Positions 33,878 to 42,887 of a DNA stretch of 64,000 nt are shown here, in pieces. The notes under the pieces are model-generated. The model was given only the letters and a program-made list of their open reading frames with translations, had not been told where the DNA came from and made no database searches. The stretch is from JANMES01 sp038329865 (GTDB lineage Bacteria; Planctomycetota; Phycisphaerae; Tepidisphaerales; Tepidisphaeraceae), in NCBI GenBank assembly GCA_038329865.1, contig JBBQNK010000016.1, positions 26,253 through 90,252 on the forward strand, written 5' to 3'. The stretch's first letter is position 1; every line of letters starts with the position of its first letter. The position numbers were made by a program, and so were the translations under genes.

Positions 33878-34999
33878 GTGGAACCACCGATCGACCAACC
33901 CGCCCCCGCCCCTCAGCCGATCGTGCTGAGTTACCGCGAGCCGGACTTGGTCGCCGAGCGGCCGATGATTCCGATCGCCGAGCGGCTGTTTCATGTGTGC
34001 GCCGCGATTCTCTTACCGTTCGTCTGCTTCCTGATGTCGTTCGACCATTACCCGGCGGGGCCGGAGTTTCAGCGCGGGTGGTGGAGTGATTCACTCGGAA
34101 TGATCCCCACGGCCAAGGCGGGCTGGCCGTTCTATCCGCTGCTGCTTTTTGCGATCTACGCGGCGATGATGGTCATCATTCAGCCGCGAGTCTATATCAA
34201 TCGCCTGCACATTCGATTCGGCCTGTTGACCGGAATTATCCTGGCGTACCAGTATGCGTTCATTCAAACGGCATCGATTATGTCGCCCGATAATTGGCTC
34301 GTCGGAACGGCGTTGGGCAAGCTGATTCCCCCGGTTTTCGTCGCCGGCATGTTGTTCGTGCGGTGGTCGTTCCGCCGGCTTGTTTGGGAACGCGCCTGGT
34401 ACAGGGGCCGGGCACTGGTGATCTTCTGGGTGATTTTTGGAATCCTGGCGATCGTTGGATTTGCCCCGGCGGCGATCGGCTCGCTTTTTGTGGCGCCGGG
34501 TTTAACGCTCACTTCCTTCATCGCGCTCTTCCTGCTCTGCATGCAACAAGGCGCCCGACTCGAGTGGCGAAAGCCGTGGCCCATCGCATGGCTCGTGGGG
34601 TGGGTGCTCGCCTACTCCGCTGCGTGGATGGAGGGCTACATCCTGGCGGCCAAGGCGTACGGGGAACTTCCCCTCAAGCTGAACGACTGCTACATCGCCA
34701 CGGCCGCTTCGCGCGGGCATGCGAAGTTGGTCGGCTCGCACGTTGCGGGCGGCGTGCGCGTCACCCCGCAGCTGGCGATGTTCAAAGCCGGCGAGCGGGC
34801 GATCGCCGCCGCCTGGCCGAAGGTGCATCGAGCGATGCGGCTGATCTACAACGCGATCGGCCCCGTGCTCGCGAGGCGGATGGGCAATCCGTTCATTGCC
34901 GACCTGGCGTACCTTTCACTCAAACCGCTGGAATGGCTGACCGCCGGTGTGCTGGCGCTCGCCGCGGCGAGACGGGTGCGTAGTTCTTCCCTCTCGTAG
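33878..34999 (+). CDS. Multi-pass membrane protein with C-terminal CYIATAA domain (DUF6688-like)
   Basis: A 373-residue protein with about seven hydrophobic segments between residues 40 and 255. After the last one, DCYIATAASRGHAKLVGS (near 268-285) opens a conserved tail with TPQLAMFKAGERAI, a helix KVHRAMRLIYNAIGPVLARR and ADLAYLSLKPLEWL. This looks like the DUF6688 tail and is related in its CYIATAA start to the CFI-box C-terminal domains. The function is unknown. It begins 27 bases after the HEAT-WG gene, so the two are probably one operon. Confidence 0.72.
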   Translation: MEPPIDQPAPAPQPIVLSYREPDLVAERPMIPIAERLFHVCAAILLPFVCFLMSFDHYPAGPEFQRGWWSDSLGMIPTAKAGWPFYPLLLFAIYAAMMVIIQPRVYINRLHIRFGLLTGIILAYQYAFIQTASIMSPDNWLVGTALGKLIPPVFVAGMLFVRWSFRRLVWERAWYRGRALVIFWVIFGILAIVGFAPAAIGSLFVAPGLTLTSFIALFLLCMQQGARLEWRKPWPIAWLVGWVLAYSAAWMEGYILAAKAYGELPLKLNDCYIATAASRGHAKLVGSHVAGGVRVTPQLAMFKAGERAIAAAWPKVHRAMRLIYNAIGPVLARRMGNPFIADLAYLSLKPLEWLTAGVLALAAARRVRSSSLS

Positions 35000-35055
35000 A
35001 GAGATTCGCCCCCCCGCGCAGAACCGCCAAATCTCTGATAAACTCAACGGCACTT

Positions 35056-36234
35056 ATGGGTTTGCTCACTTACCGAACCGCTGGCGAGTCGCACGGGCCG
35101 GCGCTGATTTCGCTCGTCGAAGGTCTGCCGGCCGGGGTGCCGTTGGATAAGGAATTCATCGACGGCGAACTGCGCCGCCGCCAGGGCGGGTACGGGCGCG
35201 GCGGGCGGCAGAAGATTGAATCCGACCACGTCGATTTCCTCACCGGTGTGCGCATGGGCCACTCCATCGGCTCGCCGATCACGATGCTGATCCCGAATAA
35301 AGACAATCGGCTGGACGACCCCGCCGCCACGCCGCCGCTGCATCGACCGCGTCCGGGGCATGCGGATTTGGCGGGATCGGTCAAATGGCTGACGACCGAT
35401 TGCCGTGAGACTTTAGAGCGCGCGAGTGCCCGCGAGACTGCCGCCCGGGTTGCCGCCGGCGCTTTGTCGCGCTGCCTGCTCAAACAGTTCTGCATCGAAG
35501 TCTTCGGCTTCGTCCGCACCGTCGGGCAGGCGACTGCGAAGGTCGAAGTCACCGAATCCAACTGGCGCGAGCTGGCGAAGCTGCGCGACGCCAGCGAAGT
35601 CTACTGCCCCGATCCAGCCGCCGACGCGGCGATGAAGGCGTTCATCAACGATCAAAAACTCGCCAAGGACACCGCCGGGGGGATCGTCGAGACGCACGTG
35701 TTCGGCTGCCCGATCGGCATCGGCAGTTGTATGACCTGGGACGGCCGGCTCGACAGTCGCATCGCGGCGGCGGTCGTGGCGATCCAGGCGTTCAAGGGCG
35801 TGGAGTTCGGCCTCGGATTCGAAACCGCGCGCCGGCCCGGCTCGCAGGTGCATGACGAGATCGCCTTCGATGCGAGCAAGAAGAACACGCCCGGCCTTGG
35901 ATTTGCCCGCGCGACGAACAACGCCGGCGGGCTTGAAGGCGGCATGACCAACGGCCAGCCCGTCGTCGTCCGCGGCGCGATGAAGCCGATCTCCACCCTC
36001 GGCAAACCGCTCAAAAGCATCGACCTGAACACGAAGCAGCCCAGCGAGGCCGGGTGGGAACGCTCCGATATCTCCGCCATCAGCGCCGCCGGCGTGGTGA
36101 TGGAAAACGTCATCGCGTTTGAAATCGCAAGAGCGATGTGCGAAAAGTTCGGCGGCGATTCGATCGGGGAGATGAAATCGAACTACGATTCATTTTTGGC
36201 GACCGCTAGAAAACTGCCCCTGGAAAATAAATAG
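35056..36234 (+). CDS. aroC: Chorismate synthase
   Basis: Last common enzyme of aromatic amino-acid synthesis, FMN-dependent conversion of EPSP to chorismate; 392 residues. Conserved parts are the start FTAGESHG-like YRTAGESHGPALISLVEGLPAGVP, RRRQGGYGRGGRQKIESDHV near 40-59, GSPITMLIPNKDN near 75-87, and HRPRPGHADLAGSVKW near 97-112. RASARETAARVAAGAL near 123-138 and NNAGGLEGGMTNGQPVVV near 290-307 complete the set. No Shine-Dalgarno is visible before the ATG. It stands alone, 57 bases after the membrane protein gene. Confidence 0.96.
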   Translation: MGLLTYRTAGESHGPALISLVEGLPAGVPLDKEFIDGELRRRQGGYGRGGRQKIESDHVDFLTGVRMGHSIGSPITMLIPNKDNRLDDPAATPPLHRPRPGHADLAGSVKWLTTDCRETLERASARETAARVAAGALSRCLLKQFCIEVFGFVRTVGQATAKVEVTESNWRELAKLRDASEVYCPDPAADAAMKAFINDQKLAKDTAGGIVETHVFGCPIGIGSCMTWDGRLDSRIAAAVVAIQAFKGVEFGLGFETARRPGSQVHDEIAFDASKKNTPGLGFARATNNAGGLEGGMTNGQPVVVRGAMKPISTLGKPLKSIDLNTKQPSEAGWERSDISAISAAGVVMENVIAFEIARAMCEKFGGDSIGEMKSNYDSFLATARKLPLENK

Positions 36235-36312
36235 GCAGCGGGCAGTTGGCAGTAGGCAGTGAAGAAAAACTCTTCCGCCTCACTGCCTACCGCCAACTGC
36301 CTACTGCCTACT
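36232..36312. repeat. Inverted repeat of GGCAGT words
   Basis: Arms of about 30 bases built from GGCAGTAGGCAGT-like words and their complement, at the aroC stop and ending four bases before the TPR-gene ATG. Because of its position it would shield the ribosome site of the next gene if folded. Confidence 0.85.
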
Positions 36313-36315
36313 CCT

Positions 36316-37998
36316 ATGACCGACCGCCAAATCGCACAACTGCTCGAGACTGCCCTGGAACATCACCGCGCCGGGAAATTACCCGAGGCCGAGGAAACGT
36401 ATCGGCAGATTCTCGCGCAACGGCCGGCGCATTTTGATTCGATCCACCTGCTCGGCGTGATCGCTCATCAGTCCGGCCAGCACGCGATCGCAGTGAATCT
36501 GATTCAAAAGGCGCTCCAGCTTTCCCCGCAGCTCTTCGGCGCTTGGAACAATCTCGGCGAAGCGCTTCGCGCACTCGGCAGGAACAAGGAAGCCACGCAG
36601 TGTTACCAGAACGCGCTGACGCTCAAGCCTGATTTCGCCGAAGCCACCAGCAACCTCGCCCGCGCGTACGACGCGCAGAACATGCGGCCGGAAGCGATCG
36701 ACGCATGGCAGCGATTCCTCCGGCTGAATCCCCGGCACGTCGAGGCGTACCACCACCTCGCCTCCGACTTGCACTCCATCGGCCAGGAGCCGCAGGCCAT
36801 CGCGTGCTGGCAGAAATTGCTCAGCATCGATCCGACGTTTTACAAAGCCTACAACGACATGGGTGTGATCATTGGCGGGCGGTACCTGTTTGAAGAGGCC
36901 GAGAAACTGTTCTTCGAATCGATCCGCCTCGAGCCGTCGTACGCCATCGCGTACTACAACCTCGGCGTGATATACGAGCGGCAGGCCCGCTACCAGGACG
37001 CGATGGACCGCTACCGCCAATCGCTCTCCTACGATCCGGCCGCGCCCGATCCGAATCTGAACCTCGCGCTCATGCTGCTCGTCACCGGCGATCTGCCCGG
37101 CGGCTTCAAACAGTACGAATGGCGATGGAAACTCCCCCGCGTCATTCCGCTGACCAAGCCGTTCACCCAGCCCGAGTGGCGCGGCCAAGACGTGGCCGGC
37201 AAGACCGTGCTCATTCACGCCGAGCAGGGCATGGGCGATACGATCCAGCTCGCCCGCTACTGCAAAATGGTGAAGGCCCGCGGCGCTTACGTGAAGTTCA
37301 TGGTCCAGCCGCCGCTGATTCCGCTGCTGCAGCAGGTGGAAGGCGTGGATGAGATTCTCGTCGACGAGCCGAACCCGGTCGTCGCGTTCGATGTGCACAT
37401 TCCTTCGCTCTCGCTTCCGGGCGTACTCGGCTCGACGGTGGAAACGATCCCCGCCGACGTGCCGTATCTGAAGGCCGACCCCGCCAAGTCCGCCGAGTGG
37501 CAAAAGCGACTCGCCGATGACAAGAATTTCCGAGTCGGCATCACCTGGGCGGGCCGGCCCGAGCATCACAACGATCACAACCGCTCTACGACTCTCGCGA
37601 TGTTCGCGCCGCTGGCGAAGGTGCCGGGCGTGACGTTCTACAGCCTGCAGAAAGGCCCGGCCGCCACGCAATCGCTCCAGCCGCCGGAGGGAATGCACCT
37701 GGTCAATTGCGACCCGGCCTTGACGGATTTTTCCGACTCTGCCGGGCTGTTGGCGAATCTTGACCTGGTGATTTCCGTCGACACGTCGATCGTACACTTA
37801 GCCGGCGCGATGGCGCGCGAAGTATGGACGCTCGTGCCGTTCGTCCCCGACTGGCGATGGCTCACCGACCGCCCCGACTCGCCGTGGTACCCCACGATGC
37901 GGCTGTTCCGGCAGAAAAAGTTGAAGGAATGGGCACCGGTGTTTGAAGCAGTGGCCGACGAACTGACGAAGAAGGTCGCGGGCCATCGGCCGCGATAG
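36316..37998 (+). CDS. TPR-repeat glycosyltransferase-family protein
   Basis: A 560-residue protein. Residues about 5-280 hold roughly seven tetratricopeptide repeats (for example AEETYRQILAQRPAHFDSIHLLG and AYYNLGVIYERQARYQDAMD). Residues about 300-550 resemble GT9/heptosyltransferase-type folds: GMGDTIQLARYCKMV near 314-328, a linker with GITWAGRPEHHNDHNRS near 415-431, and VISVDTSIVHLAGAM near 487-501. It may glycosylate proteins or build surface glycan. The start at 36316 gives the first TPR directly; the upstream frame lies in the inverted repeat. Confidence 0.85.
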   Translation: MTDRQIAQLLETALEHHRAGKLPEAEETYRQILAQRPAHFDSIHLLGVIAHQSGQHAIAVNLIQKALQLSPQLFGAWNNLGEALRALGRNKEATQCYQNALTLKPDFAEATSNLARAYDAQNMRPEAIDAWQRFLRLNPRHVEAYHHLASDLHSIGQEPQAIACWQKLLSIDPTFYKAYNDMGVIIGGRYLFEEAEKLFFESIRLEPSYAIAYYNLGVIYERQARYQDAMDRYRQSLSYDPAAPDPNLNLALMLLVTGDLPGGFKQYEWRWKLPRVIPLTKPFTQPEWRGQDVAGKTVLIHAEQGMGDTIQLARYCKMVKARGAYVKFMVQPPLIPLLQQVEGVDEILVDEPNPVVAFDVHIPSLSLPGVLGSTVETIPADVPYLKADPAKSAEWQKRLADDKNFRVGITWAGRPEHHNDHNRSTTLAMFAPLAKVPGVTFYSLQKGPAATQSLQPPEGMHLVNCDPALTDFSDSAGLLANLDLVISVDTSIVHLAGAMAREVWTLVPFVPDWRWLTDRPDSPWYPTMRLFRQKKLKEWAPVFEAVADELTKKVAGHRPR

Positions 37999-38046
37999 AG
38001 TGGATCGACTTCAGGTAGAGCGTCATCCTGTTTATTCCACTTCTCC

Positions 38047-38109
38047 GTGTAGCCGGCGAGTTTGCTCGCCGTGAAAGCGCCGAACTGCGAGCAAGCTCGC
38101 CGTCTACAC
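38047..38109. repeat. Inverted repeat GTGTAGCCGGCGAG
   Basis: Arms of 23 bases (GTGTAGCCGGCGAGTTTGCT and on), with GCGAGCAAGC palindromes inside, lie between two codirectional genes. No U-tract follows. Confidence 0.88.
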
Positions 38110-38201
38110 GAGATGCCAGATCACCTTGTTATGACGTGTGTCGTAACAGGGATCGCTGCAGGTAAAGTTGCAATGCCCGGGATTCCGCCGACAAGATTCT
38201 C

Positions 38202-38762
38202 ATGAACTCCGCGCTCCCACTCGATTACGGCGGTCGCTCCGGCGCGAAGCGCCGATGGCTGATTCACCGGTGGTATTATTTTTTGATCGGCACGATCGTC
38301 GCAGCGATGGTGCTCGCGTGGTTCTACCTACCGGTCGTGGCGCCGGCGTTCGTGATCAAATATTGCCCGTGGGACGGCCCGTACTTTCGCGCAGCCTTGC
38401 AGCACGACGGCGATTACGCCGGTGATGTTCAATACCTGGCCGCGAAGATCGGCGTTCGGTACGACCGAGTTCTTAAGCGAGCGAACACCGATCCCGCCGC
38501 GGCGGTGGAGCTTTTTTCGCTCGGTCCGCGTCTACACCTCGACGGCGGAGCGGGCGAAATTTACTCGGAACAACAATTGGGTGTCGTGTATCACTACACC
38601 GATGAGCAATTGGCCGACATGGCCGATCGACTCGATCGGCCGGCCCGGGACTTGCTCTTACAATGCTTCGCTTTTGAAGATCAGGGGTATGACGATTGGA
38701 AGCACGGCTATCCACACCTCAAATCCACCTACCCAAAACTAGCGGCTAAGCTTCTCCCATGA
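38202..38762 (+). CDS. Single-pass membrane hypothetical protein
   Basis: A 186-residue protein with one membrane helix (YYFLIGTIVAAMVLAWFYLP, about 25-44) and a soluble, probably periplasmic tail. No family was recognised. The tail is helical with acidic ends and has YCPWDGPYF and HYTDEQLADMADRLDRPARD stretches. The last four bases overlap the next ATG, so it is translated together with the following membrane protein and may form a complex with it. Confidence 0.72.
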   Translation: MNSALPLDYGGRSGAKRRWLIHRWYYFLIGTIVAAMVLAWFYLPVVAPAFVIKYCPWDGPYFRAALQHDGDYAGDVQYLAAKIGVRYDRVLKRANTDPAAAVELFSLGPRLHLDGGAGEIYSEQQLGVVYHYTDEQLADMADRLDRPARDLLLQCFAFEDQGYDDWKHGYPHLKSTYPKLAAKLLP

Positions 38763-39319
38763 GCCTCGATGAGCCCATCCCCGCCCCGCCGCAGAAGCCG
38801 CTGGCCCGGCTGATTCTCACGACGTTTGTGCTGACGTTCATGGGGTCGCGCGGGATGGTGATTCTGATCATGGCCCGCATCCTGCCGGATTTTTACCTGC
38901 ACATCGGCCACGGGCAGACGCACGTACATCACCTGAATTACGGGATCTTTCTGCTGTCGGGCGTGGGCGCGTTCCTGCTGCTGCGCCGGCCTACTGGCAA
39001 GGCGCTTTCGGCTTCGGCGATTGCGTACGGCATCGGGCTCGCGCTTACGTTCGACGAATTCGGCATGTGGCTGCATCTTGGCGGCAGCTATTGGCAACGG
39101 CCCAGCTTTGACGCGGTGGTGACGATCACCGCCCTGCTCGGCCTCATCGCCGCCGCCCCGCGGATTCGGCGATTCAAGACCCGGCACTGGATCATCACCG
39201 CCCTCGTCGCGGGCGGGGCGCTGGTCTTCGGATTTTTAGTGATGGAGACGGCGTTTCATCTGAAATTGCCGCGGATTTCGTCGTATTTGCACAGCTTGGA
39301 GACGAGTGGGCCGGAGTGA
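38759..39319 (+). CDS. Five-helix membrane protein with His-rich loop
   Basis: A 186-residue polytopic protein (about five hydrophobic segments). The conserved-looking features are GHGQTHVHHLNYGIF near 50-64 with four histidines facing a membrane boundary, and LALTFDEFGMWLHLGG near 94-109. Similar small membrane proteins occur in many bacteria without known function; the His/Asp/Glu set could bind a metal. Overlap with the preceding ORF implies coupling. Confidence 0.72.
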   Translation: MSLDEPIPAPPQKPLARLILTTFVLTFMGSRGMVILIMARILPDFYLHIGHGQTHVHHLNYGIFLLSGVGAFLLLRRPTGKALSASAIAYGIGLALTFDEFGMWLHLGGSYWQRPSFDAVVTITALLGLIAAAPRIRRFKTRHWIITALVAGGALVFGFLVMETAFHLKLPRISSYLHSLETSGPE

Positions 39320-39343
39320 GTGCCGGTGATTGATGGCGAGGTG

Positions 39344-39400
39344 GTGATTGATGAGTGGTGATTGACAAGAATTTCCTGTCAATCACCACTCATCAATCAC
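39344..39400. repeat. Perfect 24-bp inverted repeat between convergent genes
   Basis: The arms at 39344-39367 and 39377-39400 are identical after complementing, built from GTGATTGATGAGTGG-type words, with a 9-base loop. Its place between convergent ends suggests a bidirectional terminator, but there is no T-run on either strand. Confidence 0.92.
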
Positions 39401-39415
39401 CCGTTTCGACCCGTT

Positions 39416-40735
39416 TCAATTGCCCTTCCACCCCGGATACCGCTGCATCGCCATGTCCAGCGCGAGTTGCATCGTCTTCGGGTCCTTATGGAAGATCGCG
39501 TTCTGGTTCAGCTTCATTTCTTCGCGCTCGCGGAGCACGCGGAACTGTTCGCGGCGGAGCGTCTGCGTGATCTGGTCCTGCACTTCCTCGGAATCGAACG
39601 GCTTCACCCGGCCGACGGTTTTTTCTTCCAGTTTCACGATGTAGAACACGTCGCCGACGGTGATGACATTGGAAACCTGGCCCGGCTGCATCGCCCAGGC
39701 GGCGTCTTCGATTTGCTTGTTGGCGAACGCGCCGCGGTCGATCATGCCGTCCATCGGCAGGCCGTCGTGCGCGAGGAGGTTGGAGTCCTTGTTGTTGTCG
39801 TGCGCCAGCGCGACGAAATCCGCCCCGCCGGCGGCTTTGGCTTGCACTTCGGTCGCCCGCGCGAGAGCGCGGTCGCGATTCCCTACTTCCTTGCTGTCGA
39901 TCTTGATGATCCGGAACTTCGCGGCCGATTTATCGGTGAACAGCTTGCCCTGGTTGCGGGCGTAATACTCGCGGACCATGTCGGCCGTCACCACGATCAG
40001 CGGGATGATCTTCTTTTCGTAATACACCTGCGTCATGTAGTAGCGGTGCTGGTCCTCGACCATCTGCTCGAAGTCGGCACTGTCGGCCTTAGCCTTGCGG
40101 CGTGCCAACTCGACCGAGCCGCCGGCGTCGATGATCTTGTCCTGCCGCCACTTGGTCGTCAGCCGGTCGACCAGCTTGCGATCGTTCTCGTCCAGCGCAC
40201 GCTGGGCGGCGCGGTAGACGACTTCATCTCGGCCGAGCGTCTGCACTTCTTTTTCGATCTGGTCGGCGGCGAAATCACGGAATGCTTTTTCGTTGAGTTC
40301 CTTGGCGCGGGTGGCGAGGGATTTTTCGATGGCGGCCAGCACTTTGTTGGCGTAGATCGGCGTGCCGTCCACGTCGGCCACCACCGCGCCGACGATCATG
40401 TACTGCCCCGTCGGCAGCGTGGTCGGGACGCTCGGCGTGGTCGTAGGCGCCCAGACCAGCGGCTTGGCGGACGGCACGTACGGCGGTCTGACGGATTCGG
40501 AAACTACTTCAGAAATCCCGCTCACGCTGTCGCCTTCACGGGCGCTTCGCACGATCGGATCGACTCGCCCTGCCTCATCCACCGGCCCCACCGACGCCCG
40601 CGTCCCCCGATCCACCGCCGCCGGCCGATAAAATGCCTCGCTGTTCAACGGCCGAACCTGATCGCCCCCGCCGCAACCTGCAAGGGTGAGCGCGGCAAGA
40701 AGAGCGATGGATTTTCCGCGGGAAGACGGTTGCAT
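39416..40735 (-). CDS. Parvulin-type peptidyl-prolyl isomerase lipoprotein (SurA/PrsA-like)
   Basis: Exported lipoprotein of 439 residues; the lipobox LTLAGC is near residues 17-22. After a Pro/Thr-rich linker a SurA-like N-terminal helical part (about 120-280) is followed by one parvulin domain (about 280-390), visible as KFRIIKIDSKEVGNRDRA, FVALAHDNNKDSNLLAHDG and NVITVGDVFYIVKLEE. The last helix is rich in charge and ends MAMQRYPGWKGN. It probably helps folding of outer-membrane or secreted proteins. Start 40735 fits the signal peptide. Confidence 0.85.
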   Translation of the reverse strand: MQPSSRGKSIALLAALTLAGCGGGDQVRPLNSEAFYRPAAVDRGTRASVGPVDEAGRVDPIVRSAREGDSVSGISEVVSESVRPPYVPSAKPLVWAPTTTPSVPTTLPTGQYMIVGAVVADVDGTPIYANKVLAAIEKSLATRAKELNEKAFRDFAADQIEKEVQTLGRDEVVYRAAQRALDENDRKLVDRLTTKWRQDKIIDAGGSVELARRKAKADSADFEQMVEDQHRYYMTQVYYEKKIIPLIVVTADMVREYYARNQGKLFTDKSAAKFRIIKIDSKEVGNRDRALARATEVQAKAAGGADFVALAHDNNKDSNLLAHDGLPMDGMIDRGAFANKQIEDAAWAMQPGQVSNVITVGDVFYIVKLEEKTVGRVKPFDSEEVQDQITQTLRREQFRVLREREEMKLNQNAIFHKDPKTMQLALDMAMQRYPGWKGN

Positions 40736-40820
40736 TGCGAACAAGCTTACTCGGATTGAAGGAAAATCGAAATCGGATGAACCGCCATATGCCGCCGTTC
40801 TGGTACGGGGCATTTTCTTC

Positions 40821-41001
40821 GGTGGCACAGACATTCCTGTCTGTGACGGGCGGATGTACTCATCCGTCCGTGCTCTTCTGACGATCCGTCGCGCGTCCGC
40901 GTACGAATCGAGGCGTACCTCGCTTCGTCACAGACAAGAATGTCCGTGCCACCGAATGCGCGGGCTTTGCTTCGTGACAGACAGCAATGTCTGTCCTACT
41001 G
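40821..41001. repeat. Inverted repeat family B, copy 2, plus a half copy
   Basis: A full element (GGTGGCACAGACATTCCTGT against its complement near 40930-40953) with the TGTACTCATCCGTCCG interior block, followed at 40967-41001 by a second right-hand half (GTGACAGACAGCAATGTCTG). The extra half shows that the element duplicates in parts. Confidence 0.85.
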
Positions 41002-41013
41002 AAGAAGTGTCGG

Positions 41014-42771
41014 CTACACCCTGAAGATCGCCCCCAGCTTTTTCCCGAGCATCATGCTGCTGCCGAGGATGGTGACGGCTAAAAACGCCATCGCCCAAAC
41101 GCCGAGCGCGCTGGCTACGTACTTGCCGGTGCCGATGAGTTGGAAGAGCTCGTAGATGGTCTTGGTGATCGGGAAGAAATCCTGCCGCTGCGCGAGCATG
41201 AGGCTGTCGGACACTTCCAGCATGCTGAACGCGAACGCCAGCATCGCCCCGGCGATGAGGTTGGCGAAAATCAGCGGGACGGTGATTCGCATGACGGTGC
41301 GCAGCGGGCTGGCGCCCAGGTTGCTCGCGGCCTCTTCGAGCGTCACGCTCGTCTGCTGCAATCCCGCGACGGCCGACCGCACCATGTAGGGCAGCCGGCG
41401 GATGCTGTAGGCGATGACGAGAATCACCGTGGGATTGCGCCGGACGTCGACAATATTAAGGAGCCAGGAAAAATTGGTGATGTCGAAGTGAATGAACCAC
41501 CAGTCGATTTTCAGGATCGAAAGCTCACTACTGACCGCGAGATACCCGAACGCCATCACCAACCCAGGTACGGCCAGCGGCAGCATGGCCAGTGCGTCGA
41601 GCAGGCCGCGGATTTTCAGGTCGGACCGGACGACCACGAACGCGATCGAAATCCCCAGCACGATGTTGAAGCCGATCGCCAGGCCGGAGTAAACCAGGCT
41701 GTTGCGGATCGAGCCGACGGTCATGCTATGGCCGAGAGCTTCGACGTAATTATGCGTGGTGAACGTGGCCGGCAGAACCGTGCGGTACCAGCTGCCGGGC
41801 GCGGCGAAGCTGGTGAGAACCACGCCGATGTGCGGGAGCAGCGCGATGAAAATCACAACTGCGAACGGAACAATCGCTAGTAAGCTCGCGAATCCGCGGA
41901 GCGGCACGGTCATGGAAGCGGTCGACGCCTTGGCCTGCATCGCGTAGCTCTTGCGGCCGAAGAAAAATTTGCTGATGGCGTAAAGCATCAAACTCGCCGC
42001 GAGCATCACGAAGACCAGCGCGTACGGGAACGGGTTTTTGCCGATCTCCTTGAGCGCATCGAACACCTGCACCGGTGCACACCGCGTGTAGTTCATGATC
42101 AGCGGCGTGCCGAGTTCGGTGAAACTCCAGATGAAAACGATCGTGCCGCCGGCGAAGAGCCCGGGCATGATCAGCGGCAGCGTGATCTTGCGGAATTTCG
42201 CGAACCCGGTGCAGCCGAGGTTTTCGGCCGCCTGCTCCATGGCCGGGTCGATGTTCGCCATCGCGGCCGACACGTTCAGATACAAAATCGGGTAGAGCGA
42301 GAACGCCTGCAGAAAGATCACGCCGAAGTACCGCGCCCGGCCGAGCCAGTCGATCGCGGGGTTGACGTGAATCATCTCGTAGAAGGGACGAAGCAGCGCG
42401 TTGAACGCGCCGTACTGCCCGAAAATCTGCTGAAACCCGATCGCCCCGACGAACGGCGGCAGGATCATCGGCACGAGCAGCAATCCCGTGAGCATCCCCT
42501 TGCCGGCGAAGCTGTACCGATTGCCGATCCACGCCAGCGGCACGGCGATGAGCGTGACGATCGTCGTCGTGCCGATCGCAATGCCGACGCTGTTGAGCAA
42601 GCCTTGCGCGTAAATCGGATTTCCGAACACGCCGACCAGATATTGCAGCGTGAAGTTGCCGGCCTCGTCAAAGAATCCGCCCTTGATGACGCGGAACAGC
42701 GGAAACAAAAATAGCACGCCGAAGACGGCGAGCGTGATGAAGAAGATGATCCAGGCTGGGCCGCGACGCAT
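41014..42771 (-). CDS. ABC transporter permease, double-length (FbpB/AfuB type)
   Basis: A 585-residue inner-membrane protein made of two six-helix permease units fused head to tail. Each half carries a coupling motif: EQAAENLGCTGFAKFRKITLPL near 180-201 and EEAASNLGASPLRTVMRITVPL near 470-491. The layout is that of iron(III) or 2-aminoethylphosphonate importers. No ATPase or binding protein gene is adjacent, so the partner proteins must be encoded elsewhere. Confidence 0.85.
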   Translation of the reverse strand: MRRGPAWIIFFITLAVFGVLFLFPLFRVIKGGFFDEAGNFTLQYLVGVFGNPIYAQGLLNSVGIAIGTTTIVTLIAVPLAWIGNRYSFAGKGMLTGLLLVPMILPPFVGAIGFQQIFGQYGAFNALLRPFYEMIHVNPAIDWLGRARYFGVIFLQAFSLYPILYLNVSAAMANIDPAMEQAAENLGCTGFAKFRKITLPLIMPGLFAGGTIVFIWSFTELGTPLIMNYTRCAPVQVFDALKEIGKNPFPYALVFVMLAASLMLYAISKFFFGRKSYAMQAKASTASMTVPLRGFASLLAIVPFAVVIFIALLPHIGVVLTSFAAPGSWYRTVLPATFTTHNYVEALGHSMTVGSIRNSLVYSGLAIGFNIVLGISIAFVVVRSDLKIRGLLDALAMLPLAVPGLVMAFGYLAVSSELSILKIDWWFIHFDITNFSWLLNIVDVRRNPTVILVIAYSIRRLPYMVRSAVAGLQQTSVTLEEAASNLGASPLRTVMRITVPLIFANLIAGAMLAFAFSMLEVSDSLMLAQRQDFFPITKTIYELFQLIGTGKYVASALGVWAMAFLAVTILGSSMMLGKKLGAIFRV

Positions 42772-42790
42772 TCAGCAACTCTTCAGGAAT

Positions 42791-42886
42791 TTTTGCCACA
42801 GATGGGGCACGGATAAACACAGATTAGAATCCAACTGTTCAGATTTCATTATCTGTGTTCATCCGTGCCCCATCTGTGGCAAAAAA
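42791..42886. repeat. Inverted repeat GCCACAGATGGGGCACGGAT
   Basis: Arms of 34 bases, one mismatch, at 42791-42824 and 42853-42886. It lies between two minus-strand genes, right at the stop of the M16 gene. Confidence 0.9.
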
Positions 42887-42887
42887 G

